DNA from: DATAAP01 sp041690495
Lineage (GTDB): Bacteria; Pseudomonadota; Alphaproteobacteria; CACIAM-22H2
Direction: 5' to 3'
Length of the DNA: 64,000 nucleotides
Assembly (NCBI GenBank): GCA_041690495.1
Contig: JAWLHE010000004.1
Span: forward strand, 1-64,000
The position numbers were made by a program, and so were the translations under genes. Numbering within the stretch: position 1 is the stretch's first letter; each line of letters opens with the position of its first letter. Under the pieces are notes generated by a model. The model had not been told where the DNA came from and made no database searches. It saw nothing but the letters and a program-made list of their open reading frames with translations. Shown here in pieces: positions 50,326 to 61,174 of the stretch.

Positions 50326-51822
50326 ATGAGCCTGCTGAGCGACAAGGAGCTCGAACATCTCCTGCCCGCCGACACCGCCTCGCTTGCGTTGCCAATCCCT
50401 ACCCAGGTCGTGTCGAGCGACGAGTTCTATCCGATTCCGCAGACTGCGCGGCAGCGCCAGGTCGAGACGCGCCTGACCGCTCTCGCCGACGAGATCGCGC
50501 CGAAGCTCAACCAGACACGCCGACAGTTCTTCGCCTCCGCCGCCGGCATGGCGGCGGCCTTCGTCGCGATGAACGAGGTGTACGGCCCGCTCTATGGCGT
50601 CGGCCGCGCCGAGGCCGCGACGCCCGAACTCGCGAACCAGCGCGCCCAGGCGATGGCCGGCCAGTTCGTCATGGACGTGCATACCCACTTCCTGCGCCCG
50701 AACACGCGCCTGCAGGGCTTCGTTCGGCAGCGCGAAGCAGTCGGCAAGGCCGGCTGGAACCCGGCGCTGGCGGGCAAGGAGCAGACCATCGACGACCTCA
50801 TGTACGCGAACTGGTTCAAGGAGGTCTTCATGGACAGCGACACCAAGGTGGCGCTGATCAGCGGTGCGCCGTCGGACGTGCCGGAGGACTGGTTCCTTAC
50901 AAACGAGATGAAGCACGAGGCGCGCGAGCGCATCAACAAGGAGGCGGGCTCGCGCCGCTGCCTCAGCCACGCGATCTTCACGCCGGGACAGCCCGGCTGG
51001 CTCGAGCGCGTCGACCGCGAGATCGAGCAGCTCAGGCCCGATTCGTGGAAGGGCTACACGATCGGCGACAACACCCACAAGGACCTCAGCAAGCATCCAT
51101 GGCGGATGGACGACGAGAAGGTGACCTATCCCTTCTACGAGAAGATCATGAAGGCCGGGAGCAACATCGTCTGCGTCCACAAGGGCCTGTTCGCGCCCTC
51201 GGTCGAGCAGCGGTTTCCGCATCTGCTGCAGCACAGCGACGTGCGCGACGTCGGCAGGGCAGCCAAGGACTGGCCGCAGATCAACTTCGTCATCTACCAC
51301 TCGGCCTATCGCTGGGCGGGCGGCGGCCGCGCCGAGCAGGCGCTGGCGCAGTTCGAACGGACCGGCCGGGTCGAGTGGGTCAGCGATCTCGCCGAAATTC
51401 CGGAGAAGTACGGCGTCAGAAACGTGTACGGCGATCTCGGCCAGATCTTCGCCCAGACCACCGTCGTCGAGCCGCGGCTGTGCGCGGCACTGATGGGGAT
51501 TCTCGTCAAGGGGCTCGGACAGGATCACGTCGTCTGGGGCACGGACGCGATCTGGACGGGCTCGCCGCAATGGCAGATTGAGGCGCTGCGCCGGCTCGAG
51601 ATTCCCGAGGACATGCAGAAGAAATACGGCTTCAAGCCGCTCGGCCCCGCCGACGGCCCGGTCAAGACTGCGATCTTCGCCGAGAACTCGGCGAGGATGT
51701 ACAAGTACGATCTCAAGAAGGCATCGCTGGAGACGGACAGAGTCACCGCGATCAAGACCGCCTACGAGGCCAACGGCGCCGAGCGCAGCAACCTCCGCTA
51801 CGGCTACGTCGTCAACGGATAA
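50326..51822 (+). CDS. Amidohydrolase (Amidohydro_2) with internal twin-arginine segment
   Basis: 498 aa with GAGAGGA before the ATG. A metal-dependent hydrolase of the ACMSD/2-pyrone-dicarboxylate lactonase type: DVHTH (H119, H121), CVHKGLF, VIYHSAYRW and WGTDAIW (Asp) form the metal site. At residues 64-70 lies TRRQFFA, followed by a hydrophobic AGMAAAFVAM stretch, like a Tat signal, but 63 residues precede it, which is unusual. Substrate unknown. It lies upstream of nirK on the same strand with 145 bases between. Confidence 0.85.
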   Translation: MSLLSDKELEHLLPADTASLALPIPTQVVSSDEFYPIPQTARQRQVETRLTALADEIAPKLNQTRRQFFASAAGMAAAFVAMNEVYGPLYGVGRAEAATPELANQRAQAMAGQFVMDVHTHFLRPNTRLQGFVRQREAVGKAGWNPALAGKEQTIDDLMYANWFKEVFMDSDTKVALISGAPSDVPEDWFLTNEMKHEARERINKEAGSRRCLSHAIFTPGQPGWLERVDREIEQLRPDSWKGYTIGDNTHKDLSKHPWRMDDEKVTYPFYEKIMKAGSNIVCVHKGLFAPSVEQRFPHLLQHSDVRDVGRAAKDWPQINFVIYHSAYRWAGGGRAEQALAQFERTGRVEWVSDLAEIPEKYGVRNVYGDLGQIFAQTTVVEPRLCAALMGILVKGLGQDHVVWGTDAIWTGSPQWQIEALRRLEIPEDMQKKYGFKPLGPADGPVKTAIFAENSARMYKYDLKKASLETDRVTAIKTAYEANGAERSNLRYGYVVNG

Positions 51823-51966
51823 CGTTGCCTTCCTTCAGAGACGCGCCTGGCAAGCGCCCACCGGTAGGCGCACCTGTGCGGGAACCGACCGATACCCTCC
51901 GCGTTGCCGGGACATCGTATCTTTTCTACGGGTCCCGGGATGACGGATTCGTGTTCAGGTCGGCGC

Positions 51967-53103
51967 GTGAAGCGGGCAAATGAGGATGGCGGCACTCCGC
52001 ATGACAGGTCCGAGGCGCATGGCCGCATTTCCCGCCGTACCCTGCTCGCAGCATCGGTTGGAACGGCCGCCGCTCTCGGGGCGGCGCCGCTGGCGCGGCC
52101 GGCGGCCGCGCAGAGCAACGGCGGGCAGCGGAGACACTCCACGGCGCCTGCGACGAGCCTCAGCAGCCGCGCCTATCCTGTGCCCTCCACGGCCGCCGGC
52201 ATCGAGCGTGAGGCAACCGATCTGCCCGGTCCGATCGGGAAGCGTGGACCGACGACCGTGCGCGTCGATCTGGATACTGTCGAACTGGAGGGCCGCCTGG
52301 ACGGCAGCTCCACGTACCGCTACTGGACCTTCAACCGGAAAGTACCGGGACCGTTCATCCGCGTTCGCGTCGGCGATACGGTCGAGGTGCACCTGCGGAA
52401 TGACGGAAGCAGCGGTATGCTGCACAATGTCGATCTCCACGCCGTCAACGGCCCAGGCGGCGGTGCGGAAGCGACGACCGCGGCTCCGGGCGAGGAGCGC
52501 GCGTTCCGCTTCAAGGCGCTCAGCCCCGGTCTTTTCGTCTATCACTGCGCGGTGCCGCCGGTCGCCATGCACATCGCCAACGGCATGTACGGCATGATTC
52601 TGGTCGAGCCCGAGGACGGGCTGCCTCCGGTCGACCGCGAATTCTATGTGATGCAGGGAGAACTCTATACCGAGCAGCCATTCGGCACCTCGGGAGCGCT
52701 TGTCGACAGCTACGAAAAGCTCCTCGAGGAGCGCGCCGAGTACTTCATCTTCAACGGCTCGGTCGGCGCGCTCACAGATCTGCATCCCATGAAGGCCAGC
52801 GTCGGCGAGACCGTTCGCATCTTCTTCGGCGTTGGCGGGCCGAACCATGCGTCGTCGCTTCACATGGTGGGCCAGGTTCTCGATCGTGTCTATCCGCTCG
52901 GCTCTGTGTCGGCGCCGCCACTCGGCGGCGTTCAGACCGTATCGGTTCCGCCCGGCGGATCGAGCATCATCGACCTTAGACTGGATGTTCCCGGGCGCTA
53001 CGTCCTGCTCGACCATGCACTGTCTCGTGCGGAACGCGGCCTTGTCGCATGGCTCGACGTCGAGGGCGACGAGAACCCCGAGATTTTCATGAGCTCGCTT
53101 TAG
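51967..53103 (+). CDS. nirK: Copper-containing nitrite reductase
   Basis: 378 aa from a GTG at 51967; an ATG at 51940 is an alternative. Tat signal (ISRRTLLAASVG, cleavage near PAAAQ). Two cupredoxin domains. Type 1 and 2 copper ligands are all visible: LHNVDLH (His95, Asp98 and His100 equivalents), YHCAVPPVAMHIANGM (His135, Cys136, His145, Met150), SSLHMVG (His255) and LLDHAL (His306). Reduces nitrite to NO in the periplasm. The GGPNHASSLHMVGQVLDRVYPLGS stretch resembles the shorter clade. No nitric oxide reductase, NnrR or FNR-like box is next to it. Confidence 0.93.
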   Translation: MKRANEDGGTPHDRSEAHGRISRRTLLAASVGTAAALGAAPLARPAAAQSNGGQRRHSTAPATSLSSRAYPVPSTAAGIEREATDLPGPIGKRGPTTVRVDLDTVELEGRLDGSSTYRYWTFNRKVPGPFIRVRVGDTVEVHLRNDGSSGMLHNVDLHAVNGPGGGAEATTAAPGEERAFRFKALSPGLFVYHCAVPPVAMHIANGMYGMILVEPEDGLPPVDREFYVMQGELYTEQPFGTSGALVDSYEKLLEERAEYFIFNGSVGALTDLHPMKASVGETVRIFFGVGGPNHASSLHMVGQVLDRVYPLGSVSAPPLGGVQTVSVPPGGSSIIDLRLDVPGRYVLLDHALSRAERGLVAWLDVEGDENPEIFMSSL

Positions 53104-53185
53104 CCGACGCGCGGTCGGCGAGAATCGCCCCGCGAGGGCCGGATACTGCTAGCATCGGCCATCGAGTCAACGGCCGGCAACAGGC

Positions 53186-54649
53186 ATGATGGAACACGGC
53201 TTCGGCGCGGTCGCGGACCTCGCCTTCTTCGACGACGCCGATGCGGCGGTCGCACGCATCGGCGAAATCTACGAGCGCAGCGTCAGGGCAATCCGCGAGA
53301 GCTTTGCCGCCTTCGCCGCGGGGAAGCGCGATCTGCCGCCGGTTGCCGCTAACTACCCCCATGTCGGCATCACCATTGGCCGCGCCGATCTTCATGTCGA
53401 CGCGCGGCTGTCATACGGCGTGCTGCTCGAGCCCGGCACCTACGGCACGACGCTGACCCGTCCCGACCTGTTCGGCGGCTATTACCGCGAGCAGATCGCC
53501 CTGCTGCTGCGCCATCATCGCGTGCCGGTCGTGGTCGGCACGAGCGACCGGCCGATCCCCATCCCGTTCGTGATCGAGGAGAGCGTCACCGACGTTGCCG
53601 AGGCCGATCTGCGCGCGCTGCAGGACCATTTCGCGCTGCCCGATCTCAGTATCACCGACGATACCATCGTCAATGCGACCTACCGGCCCGGACCGGATGC
53701 CGCCAAGCCGCTCGCCCTGTTCAATGCCGAGCGCGTCGACTATTCCCTCGCGCGTCTGCACCACTATACGGGCACTTCGCCCGATCATTTTCAGCGCTTC
53801 GTGCTGCTCACGAACTATCAGCGCTATGTAGACGAGTTCATCGCGCTCGGCCGCGCCGAGGTCACGCAAAGCGGCGCGTATACCGAATTCGTCGAGCCCG
53901 GCAACATCGTCACTTCGGCGCGCGCCTCGGGCGGACCCGAGGCAGATCCGTCGCGCTACCTGCCGCAGATGCCTGCCTATCACCTGAAGCGCGCCGACGG
54001 CGACGGCATCACGCTCATCAATATCGGCGTCGGCCCCAGCAACGCCAAGACCATTACCGACCACATCGCGATCCTGCGGCCGCATTGCTGGCTCATGCTC
54101 GGCCACTGCGCCGGCCTGCGCCGAAGCCAGATGCTCGGCGACTACGTGCTGGCGCACGGTTATGTTCGCGACGACCACGTGCTCGACAACGACCTGCCGC
54201 CCTGGGTGCCGGTGCCGGCGATCGCCGAGGTGCAGGTGGCGCTGCAGGAAGCGACCGCGAAGATCACCGGGCTACGCGGCCAGGACCTCAAGACTCGCAT
54301 GCGCACCGGCACGGTGACGACCGTCGCCGACCGGAACTGGGAGCTGCGCTTCGACGAGCTGTTCGTGCGCCTCAACATGAGCCGGGCCATCGCCGTCGAC
54401 ATGGAATCGGCGACCATCGCCGCCAACGGCTTCCGCTTCCGCGTGCCCTACGGCACGCTGCTCTGCGTTTCGGACAAGCCGCTGCACGGCGAGCTCAAGC
54501 TGCGCGGCATGGCCAACGCCTTCTACCGCGAGCGCATCAGCCAGCATCTCAGGATCGGCATCGAGGCGATCCGCCTGCTGCGCGAGCAGGGCGTCGACCG
54601 CCTGCACTCGCGCAAGCTGCGCGGGTTCGACGAGCCGGCGTTCCGCTGA
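53186..54649 (+). CDS. amn: AMP nucleosidase
   Basis: 487 aa, the family length. N-terminal regulatory half (about 1-200) and C-terminal nucleoside-phosphorylase-like half with TLINIGVGPSNAKTITDHIAILRPHCWLMLGHCAGLRRSQ and the active-site DMESATIAANGFRFRVPYGTLLCVSDKPLHGE. Cleaves AMP to adenine and ribose-5-phosphate, controlling adenylate pools. Two adjacent ATGs start it (53186, 53189). The stop lies 4 bases from the convergent COQ9 gene stop. Confidence 0.95.
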   Translation: MMEHGFGAVADLAFFDDADAAVARIGEIYERSVRAIRESFAAFAAGKRDLPPVAANYPHVGITIGRADLHVDARLSYGVLLEPGTYGTTLTRPDLFGGYYREQIALLLRHHRVPVVVGTSDRPIPIPFVIEESVTDVAEADLRALQDHFALPDLSITDDTIVNATYRPGPDAAKPLALFNAERVDYSLARLHHYTGTSPDHFQRFVLLTNYQRYVDEFIALGRAEVTQSGAYTEFVEPGNIVTSARASGGPEADPSRYLPQMPAYHLKRADGDGITLINIGVGPSNAKTITDHIAILRPHCWLMLGHCAGLRRSQMLGDYVLAHGYVRDDHVLDNDLPPWVPVPAIAEVQVALQEATAKITGLRGQDLKTRMRTGTVTTVADRNWELRFDELFVRLNMSRAIAVDMESATIAANGFRFRVPYGTLLCVSDKPLHGELKLRGMANAFYRERISQHLRIGIEAIRLLREQGVDRLHSRKLRGFDEPAFR

Positions 54650-54652
54650 AGG

Positions 54653-55324
54653 CTACCGCCGCGCGAACGGGCCGGCGCGGAGGAAGGAGAGCGGCGACGG
54701 GAAGGCGGAAAGGCGCTTGCCGATCGAGCTGAGCGCCTGGGGCACGCGCATCACATCGGCGATGCGGCGATCGAGGAACGACCAGGTGTTCTCGAATCCT
54801 TCGGACTTGTCCTCGAGCCAGTAGAGAACCGTGGCGCTGTAGACTCCGGCGAGAAGGCCGCGCTTGGTGTAGTAGTTGAAATCGGTCGCCGTATCGCCCG
54901 CCGCATACCAGATCGCATCGACCGTGCGCCACAGCAGCGCCGGGCCCTGCCCCGCGTTCAGCGGCATCGCCAGCAGGCTGAGCGCGCGCCGCACCGCCTC
55001 GCGATGACGCGCGTTCTGCTCGAGCCGTACCCGCACCGCCGCGGCGATGCGCTCGCGCACCTTCATCGCCGCGAGGTCGCGCCGCTCCAGCTCCTCGAGC
55101 ATGCGGCGGTCGGCAAGTTTGGACCAAAACGCAACCGCCTCGATCGTGCCGCCGGGAAAGACGCGCAGCGCCATCACCTTCTCGTAGCCGGCATCGGCCG
55201 CTGCCTGCTGCAGCACGGCCTGGGTCCAGCCGTCGAACGGCACATGCGGCAGGGCCGCCTCGATGATCGCGGTGCGCACTGCCTCACGATCGAATTGGCC
55301 GGCTTCGTCTTGCGTTACGGTCAT
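54653..55324 (-). CDS. COQ9-family ubiquinone biosynthesis protein
   Basis: 223 aa from the ATG at 55324. The N-terminal TetR-like helices (AIIEAALPHVPFDGWTQAVLQQAAADAG) and the C-terminal hydrophobic-helix region (IWYAAGDTATDFNYYTKRGLLAGVYSATVLYWLED) match COQ9, a lipid-binding helper of the ubiquinone pathway. It starts two bases after the def stop and is divergent from rpsU, the standard alphaproteobacterial order (recalled). Confidence 0.92.
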   Translation of the reverse strand: MTVTQDEAGQFDREAVRTAIIEAALPHVPFDGWTQAVLQQAAADAGYEKVMALRVFPGGTIEAVAFWSKLADRRMLEELERRDLAAMKVRERIAAAVRVRLEQNARHREAVRRALSLLAMPLNAGQGPALLWRTVDAIWYAAGDTATDFNYYTKRGLLAGVYSATVLYWLEDKSEGFENTWSFLDRRIADVMRVPQALSSIGKRLSAFPSPLSFLRAGPFARR

Positions 55325-55326
55325 GC

Positions 55327-55878
55327 TCAATCCACCTCGGCGTGATTCAGTTCGGTATAGCTCCTGCGCATGTCGTCCGCGAAGCCGAACAGCGACAGGT
55401 CCTCCATCCGCTGCGGATAGAGGATGCCGTCGAGATGGTCGCATTCGTGCTGGACGACGCGGGCATGGAAGCCGTCGGCGATGCGTTCGATCGGTGCCCC
55501 GTCGAGACCGAGCGCGCGATAGCGCAGCCGCCTGAAGCGCGGCACGGCGCCGATCATGCCCGGCACCGACAGACAGCCTTCCCAGCCGAGCTCGGTTTCA
55601 TCGGCCAGCGGCTCGAGCACGGGGTTGATCAGCACGGTAACGCCCTGCGGCGGCGGTCCCTCGTCCGGCGTCGTTCGGTGCGCCGGAACATGGAACATGA
55701 CGACGCGCAGCGGGACATGAACCTGCGGCGCAGCCAGCCCGGCACCGTTAGCGTCCTTCATGGTTTCCAGCATGTCGGCGACCAGCCGCCCGATCTCGGG
55801 CGCGGTCGGGTCTGCGACCTCGGCCGCACGCTGCCGCAGGACGGGATGCCCCATCCGTGCGATCTTCAGTATTGCCAT
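55327..55878 (-). CDS. def: Peptide deformylase
   Basis: 183 aa. All three motifs: GAGLAAPQ, EGCLSVPG and HECDHLDG, which supply the metal-binding Cys and two His and the catalytic Glu. Removes the formyl group from new N-terminal Met. Ends two bases before the COQ9 start; both are on one transcript probably driven from the 258-base region shared with rpsU. Length is usual for type I enzymes. Confidence 0.96.
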   Translation of the reverse strand: MAILKIARMGHPVLRQRAAEVADPTAPEIGRLVADMLETMKDANGAGLAAPQVHVPLRVVMFHVPAHRTTPDEGPPPQGVTVLINPVLEPLADETELGWEGCLSVPGMIGAVPRFRRLRYRALGLDGAPIERIADGFHARVVQHECDHLDGILYPQRMEDLSLFGFADDMRRSYTELNHAEVD

Positions 55879-56136
55879 GGCTCAGATATGGGTCTCTGCC
55901 CCCCTGGAAAAAGCCGCGATCCCGACCGGTTTTCCGCCGCGCCCCGGCCCGATCCACCCCACGCCCCTCCCCCGTAGCCGGACAATTGAGCTGAAAAAGC
56001 CCATCCGTTGGTCCTTCCCACCGTTAAGGCCCCGTGATATAAGCCTCGGCTTCGGAACCGGGGGGATCCAGTCCGCCCGGTTATTCCGATGCCCGAACCC
56101 CATTGTTGAACCGGCAAGGAAAGGAGCGCTGAACCC

Positions 56137-56337
56137 GTGCAAGTCGTCGTACGCGACAATAACGTGGACCAGGCCCTGCGCGCGCTCAAGAAGAAGATGC
56201 AGCGCGAGGGTGTTTTTCGTGAGATGAAGCTGCGCCGGCACTTCGAGAAGCCGTCGGAGAAGAAGGCCCGTGAAAAGGCCGAGGCGATCCGCCGCTTCCG
56301 CAAGCTGCAGCGCAAGCGCGCCGAGCGCGAAGGCTGA
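56137..56337 (+). CDS. rpsU: 30S ribosomal protein S21
   Basis: 66 aa starting at GTG with AAAGGAG about ten bases upstream. MQVVVRDNNVDQALRALKKKMQREGVFREMKLRRHFEKPSEKKARE is the canonical S21 sequence. A small-subunit protein near the 3' end of 16S RNA. Divergent from def/COQ9. A GGCGCC hairpin follows at about 56353-56373 but lacks a T-run. Confidence 0.97.
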   Translation: MQVVVRDNNVDQALRALKKKMQREGVFREMKLRRHFEKPSEKKAREKAEAIRRFRKLQRKRAEREG

Positions 56338-56522
56338 ACGAGCCTCGTCCGGCGCCCTCGACGGAGGCGCCGATCCATGTCTAGCCAAGTTCGTTGACGC
56401 CGCGAGCCTCCCGGTTCGCGGCGTTGGCATTATTGGACCCAGCATTTCGCAGGCCTTCGAGCCCCCGCCCCCGCATATTCTTGTTCTCGGCCACCTCTTC
56501 TCGCAGCGGCATGGAGGCACGG

Positions 56523-56948
56523 ATGGACCAGCGAGTCAGCCTGATCACGCTCGGCGTCGATGACATCGCGAAGGCGCGCCGCTTCTACGAAGGCCTCGGC
56601 TGGAAGGCGTCATCGCTCGGCGACGGCAGCGTCGTGTTCTTCCAGCTGGGTGGCATTGTGCTGGCGCTATGGGGTCGCGCCGATCTCGCCGCGGATGCGC
56701 GGCTCGCCGATGCCGGGCCCGGGTTCCGGGGTATGGCGCTTGCCTACAACGTTCGCCGCCGCGAGGAGGTCGATGTCGTCCTCGCCGAGGCGGAGCAGGC
56801 CGGCGGACGGATCACGCGGCCGGCACAGGAGGCCTTCTGGGGCGGCTATTACGGGCATTTCACGGATCCCGAAGGCCATGTCTGGGAGGTCGCCTGGAAC
56901 CCGCAATTCGCGATCGACGACGCCGGCAATGTCACCCTGCCGCGATGA
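56523..56948 (+). CDS. VOC-family (glyoxalase/dioxygenase-like) protein
   Basis: 141 aa from the ATG at 56523, which has GGAGG five bases before; a longer frame and an ATG at 56511 lack one. Two beta-alpha-beta-beta-beta modules: SLITLGVDDIAKARRFYEGLGW and GYYGHFTDPEGHVWEVAWNP, the latter with the usual metal-binding Glu/His of the VOC fold. Substrate unknown. Lies 49 bases before panC on the same strand. Confidence 0.88.
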   Translation: MDQRVSLITLGVDDIAKARRFYEGLGWKASSLGDGSVVFFQLGGIVLALWGRADLAADARLADAGPGFRGMALAYNVRRREEVDVVLAEAEQAGGRITRPAQEAFWGGYYGHFTDPEGHVWEVAWNPQFAIDDAGNVTLPR

Positions 56949-56997
56949 CCCTATCCTGCCCTTGGCACGTCCCGTACTTTCCGCCTAAAACCCTGCG

Positions 56998-57840
56998 ATG
57001 AAACCGGAAATCGTCAAGACCGTCACCGATCTGCGCGCCCGGGTCGGCGGCTGGCGCAAGGCGGGCGAGCGTATCGGGCTCGTCCCGACCATGGGTGCGC
57101 TGCACGACGGCCATCTCGCCCTGGTACGCGCGAGCATGGCGCGCTGCCAGCGCACGGTCGTGTCGATCTTCGTCAATCCGACGCAGTTCGGCCCGAACTC
57201 GGATTTCTCCCGCTATCCGCGCGACCTCGGCGGCGATGTCGCCGCCCTCGCGGCGGTCGGTGCCGACCTTGTCTTCGCGCCTGACGTCGCCGAGATGTAT
57301 CCGCCCGGCTTCGCGACCACCGTGACGGTCGCAGGCCTCGCCGAAGGGCTATGCGGCCCGCACCGCCCCGGACACTTCGCCGGCGTCGCTACCGTCGTCG
57401 CGAAACTTCTCAATCAGGCGGCGCCGGATGCGGCGTTCTTTGGCGAGAAGGACTGGCAGCAGTTGCAGATCGTGCGCCGCTTGGGGCGCGACCTCGACCT
57501 GCCGGTCGAAATCGTCGGCGTGCCGACGGTGCGCGAGCAGGACGGACTCGCAATGTCGTCGCGCAATCTCTACCTGGCCCCGGACGAGCGTGCGCGGGCG
57601 GCAATGCTGTTCCGCGTGCTCGGCGAGGCGGCGCGCGAGCTTGCCACGGGTGCCACTGCGCGCGACGTGATCGCGCGGGGCACGGCGCAACTGAAAGGCG
57701 CGGGATTCGAACCGATCGATTATCTCGCGGTCGTCGATGCCGACAGCCTCGTCCCGGTCGAGCGAGCGAGCGGCGCCACGCGCGTCGCCGCAGCCGCGTG
57801 GCTCAGTACGACGCGTCTCATCGACAACGTCCCGGTGTAG
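56998..57840 (+). CDS. panC: Pantoate-beta-alanine ligase
   Basis: 280 aa. Adenylate-forming HIGH-superfamily enzyme with VPTMGALHDGHLALV, FVNPTQFGPNSDFSRYPR, CGPHRPGHFAGVATVV and DWQQLQIVRRL, the typical PanC active site, then the KMSKS-like SSRN segment. Makes pantothenate from pantoate and beta-alanine with ATP. The partner panB is not in the window. Confidence 0.96.
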   Translation: MKPEIVKTVTDLRARVGGWRKAGERIGLVPTMGALHDGHLALVRASMARCQRTVVSIFVNPTQFGPNSDFSRYPRDLGGDVAALAAVGADLVFAPDVAEMYPPGFATTVTVAGLAEGLCGPHRPGHFAGVATVVAKLLNQAAPDAAFFGEKDWQQLQIVRRLGRDLDLPVEIVGVPTVREQDGLAMSSRNLYLAPDERARAAMLFRVLGEAARELATGATARDVIARGTAQLKGAGFEPIDYLAVVDADSLVPVERASGATRVAAAAWLSTTRLIDNVPV

Positions 57841-57866
57841 ATCGCCTGCGGCACCCAAGCTAAGCC

Positions 57867-57882
57867 ATAAGCTTTGCTTAAC
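57867..57882. promoter_or_regulatory. CtrA-like box
   Basis: ATAA, seven bases, TTAACC differs from TTAA-N7-TTAAC at one base. It lies 47 bases upstream of the hypothetical gene at 57929. Confidence 0.4.
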
Positions 57883-57928
57883 CCTGCTTGTCCATCCTGC
57901 CGGCATCGCCTCATACGCAGGACGGGCC

Positions 57929-58324
57929 ATGAATCTGATCGAGTGGAACGAGACATTGACCGCAGGCCGCGGCCGCACCGGAACGCTCTACACGATCAGC
58001 CGCATCGGCCGGCCGTGGACGGTGACCGTGGATGGCGACGCGATCTGCGCGGTCCATGACGCCGCGACGGCGATCGAGCGCGCCGAATGCCTCGAGGCGC
58101 TGAAGCATGTCGTCTACGGGCGCGGCCCGGAACTGGATCTTGCCGCGCTGCGCCGCGCCGAATCGATTGCCGCGGAAATGAAACAGGCATCTGACGCGAT
58201 TTCGCATGATGAAGTCCTGCCCGAGGAGGAGCGCGACGTGGCGGTCAGCTATAGCGGGCACCTCGCCACGCTTCTCGTGGCGATCGACGGCCAGGTCCGG
58301 CGCCGCAACACGCCGCTCAACTGA
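57929..58324 (+). CDS. Hypothetical protein
   Basis: 131 aa, acidic, with no signal peptide or membrane segment and no family recognised. The N-terminal part (1-45) is strand-like (NLIEWNETLTAGRGRTGTLYTISRIGRP), then helical (ATAIERAECLEALKHVVYG, LAALRRAESIAAEMKQAS). The ATG at 57929 has GGACGGGCC upstream; the frame extends left into panC but the Met start fits composition. A CtrA-like box lies just upstream, and the gene stops 52 bases before the convergent TerC/CorC gene. Confidence 0.6.
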   Translation: MNLIEWNETLTAGRGRTGTLYTISRIGRPWTVTVDGDAICAVHDAATAIERAECLEALKHVVYGRGPELDLAALRRAESIAAEMKQASDAISHDEVLPEEERDVAVSYSGHLATLLVAIDGQVRRRNTPLN

Positions 58325-58376
58325 TCTGCCCCCTTCGCGCCGCCTGCATTGTCTCCCCACAATGCCGCGGTGTGGC

Positions 58377-59990
<1,614 letters not shown>

Positions 59991-60070
59991 GGAGTCTCAA
60001 CGTGGCAGCATGGGGGCGGTACGCGGGTTCATTTGGCGCGTTGAGCTGTATACTAGTAGAGCGTTCGCCT

Positions 60071-60190
60071 GAATGCGATTGGCCGATGATCGCATTCGCG
60101 GAGCCGCCCGCGCCTCGCCCTCTCCCGCAAGCGGGCGAGTACGCTGGAGGGGTGCGCAGCCATGTCCCTTCTCCAGCCTGCAGGAGAAGC
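60071..60190. repeat. Cluster of short palindromes
   Basis: Three hairpins in the gap before the reductase gene: GAATGCGAT/ATCGCATTC (60071-60097), CCCGCAAGCGGG (60124-60135, within CTCTCCCGC...GCGGGCGAG) and CTTCTCC...GGAGAAG (about 60168-60189). The latter two types occur as common intergenic repeats in alphaproteobacteria. Confidence 0.55.
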
Positions 60191-60244
60191 CGAAGGATGT
60201 GAGTGCTGGCGGACGCGGCTCGTTGACCACGCAAGGAGCAATCC

Positions 60245-61174
60245 ATGCCCCGCCCCCCGCAGATGACAAGGCGCACCGTGCTCGCCGGTCTGACTGCCGC
60301 GAGTGCGGCGGCGTTGGTGCCGCTTCGCGCATCGGCACAGCAGTCAGCGGCCCATACCAGGGCGATCCCGTCGAGCGGCGAGGCGATGCCAGTGGTCGGG
60401 CTCGGGAGCTGGATCACCTTCAACGTCGGCAACGACCCCGTCGCGCGCGACGCCTGCGCCGAAGTGATGCGAAATTTCTTCGCGGCCGGCGGCCGGATGA
60501 TCGATTCCTCGCCGATGTACGGTTCGTCGCAGCCGGTGATCGGCTACGGGCTCCGCAAGCTGGGACAGCCCCAAGCCCTCTTCTCCGCCGAGAAGGTCTG
60601 GACCTCCTCCGGCTCGCGCGGCCCGGCGCAGATCGAGCAGTCCCGCGAATACTGGGACGTGCAGCGCTTCGACCTCGTCCAGGTGCATAATCTGCTGGCC
60701 TGGCAGGAGCATCTGCAGACGCTGCGCGCGATGAAGGCGGCGGGCCAGATCCGCCATGTCGGGATCACGACATCGGAAGGCCGCCGTCACCGCGAGTTCG
60801 AGCAGATCATGCGCGAACAGCCGCTCGACTTCATCCAAGTCACCTACAATCCCGTCGACCGCGCGGTCGAGCGGCGCATATTGCCGCTGGCCCAGGAGCG
60901 CGGAATCGGGGTGATCGTCAACCGGCCGTTCCGGCAGGGCGCGCTGATCGACGCGGCCGAGCGCCATCCGATGCCGGCCTGGGCGGCGGAGATCGACTGC
61001 GCCAACTGGGCGCAGATCATCCTCAAGTTCATCGTCTCGCACCCGGCGGTCACCTGCGCGATACCGGCGACCACTCGCGTCGATCATGTCCGCGAGAACA
61101 TGGGCGCCGCCCAGGGCCGACTGCCCGATGAGTCGATGCGCCGGCGGATTGCCGATCACGTCGCGGCACTGTGA
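60245..61174 (+). CDS. Tat-exported aldo/keto reductase
   Basis: 309 aa with AAGGAG seven bases before the ATG. The signal MTRRTVLAGLTAASAAALVP ends near ASAQ, a twin-arginine leader. The mature TIM barrel has the AKR tetrad: Asp and Tyr in MIDSSPMYGSS, Lys in FSAEKVW, His in VQVHN. The cofactor end is PAVTCAIPATTR. Export by Tat implies it folds with NAD(P)H before crossing. It resembles the cytoplasmic AKR at 62281-63114, closely enough to be a duplicate. The DUF6064 gene starts in its stop (GTGATG). Confidence 0.9.
   Translation: MPRPPQMTRRTVLAGLTAASAAALVPLRASAQQSAAHTRAIPSSGEAMPVVGLGSWITFNVGNDPVARDACAEVMRNFFAAGGRMIDSSPMYGSSQPVIGYGLRKLGQPQALFSAEKVWTSSGSRGPAQIEQSREYWDVQRFDLVQVHNLLAWQEHLQTLRAMKAAGQIRHVGITTSEGRRHREFEQIMREQPLDFIQVTYNPVDRAVERRILPLAQERGIGVIVNRPFRQGALIDAAERHPMPAWAAEIDCANWAQIILKFIVSHPAVTCAIPATTRVDHVRENMGAAQGRLPDESMRRRIADHVAAL

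Noticed and set aside
51823..51966. FNR or NnrR box upstream of nirK
   Set aside because: No TTGA-N6-TCAA-like palindrome in this interval.
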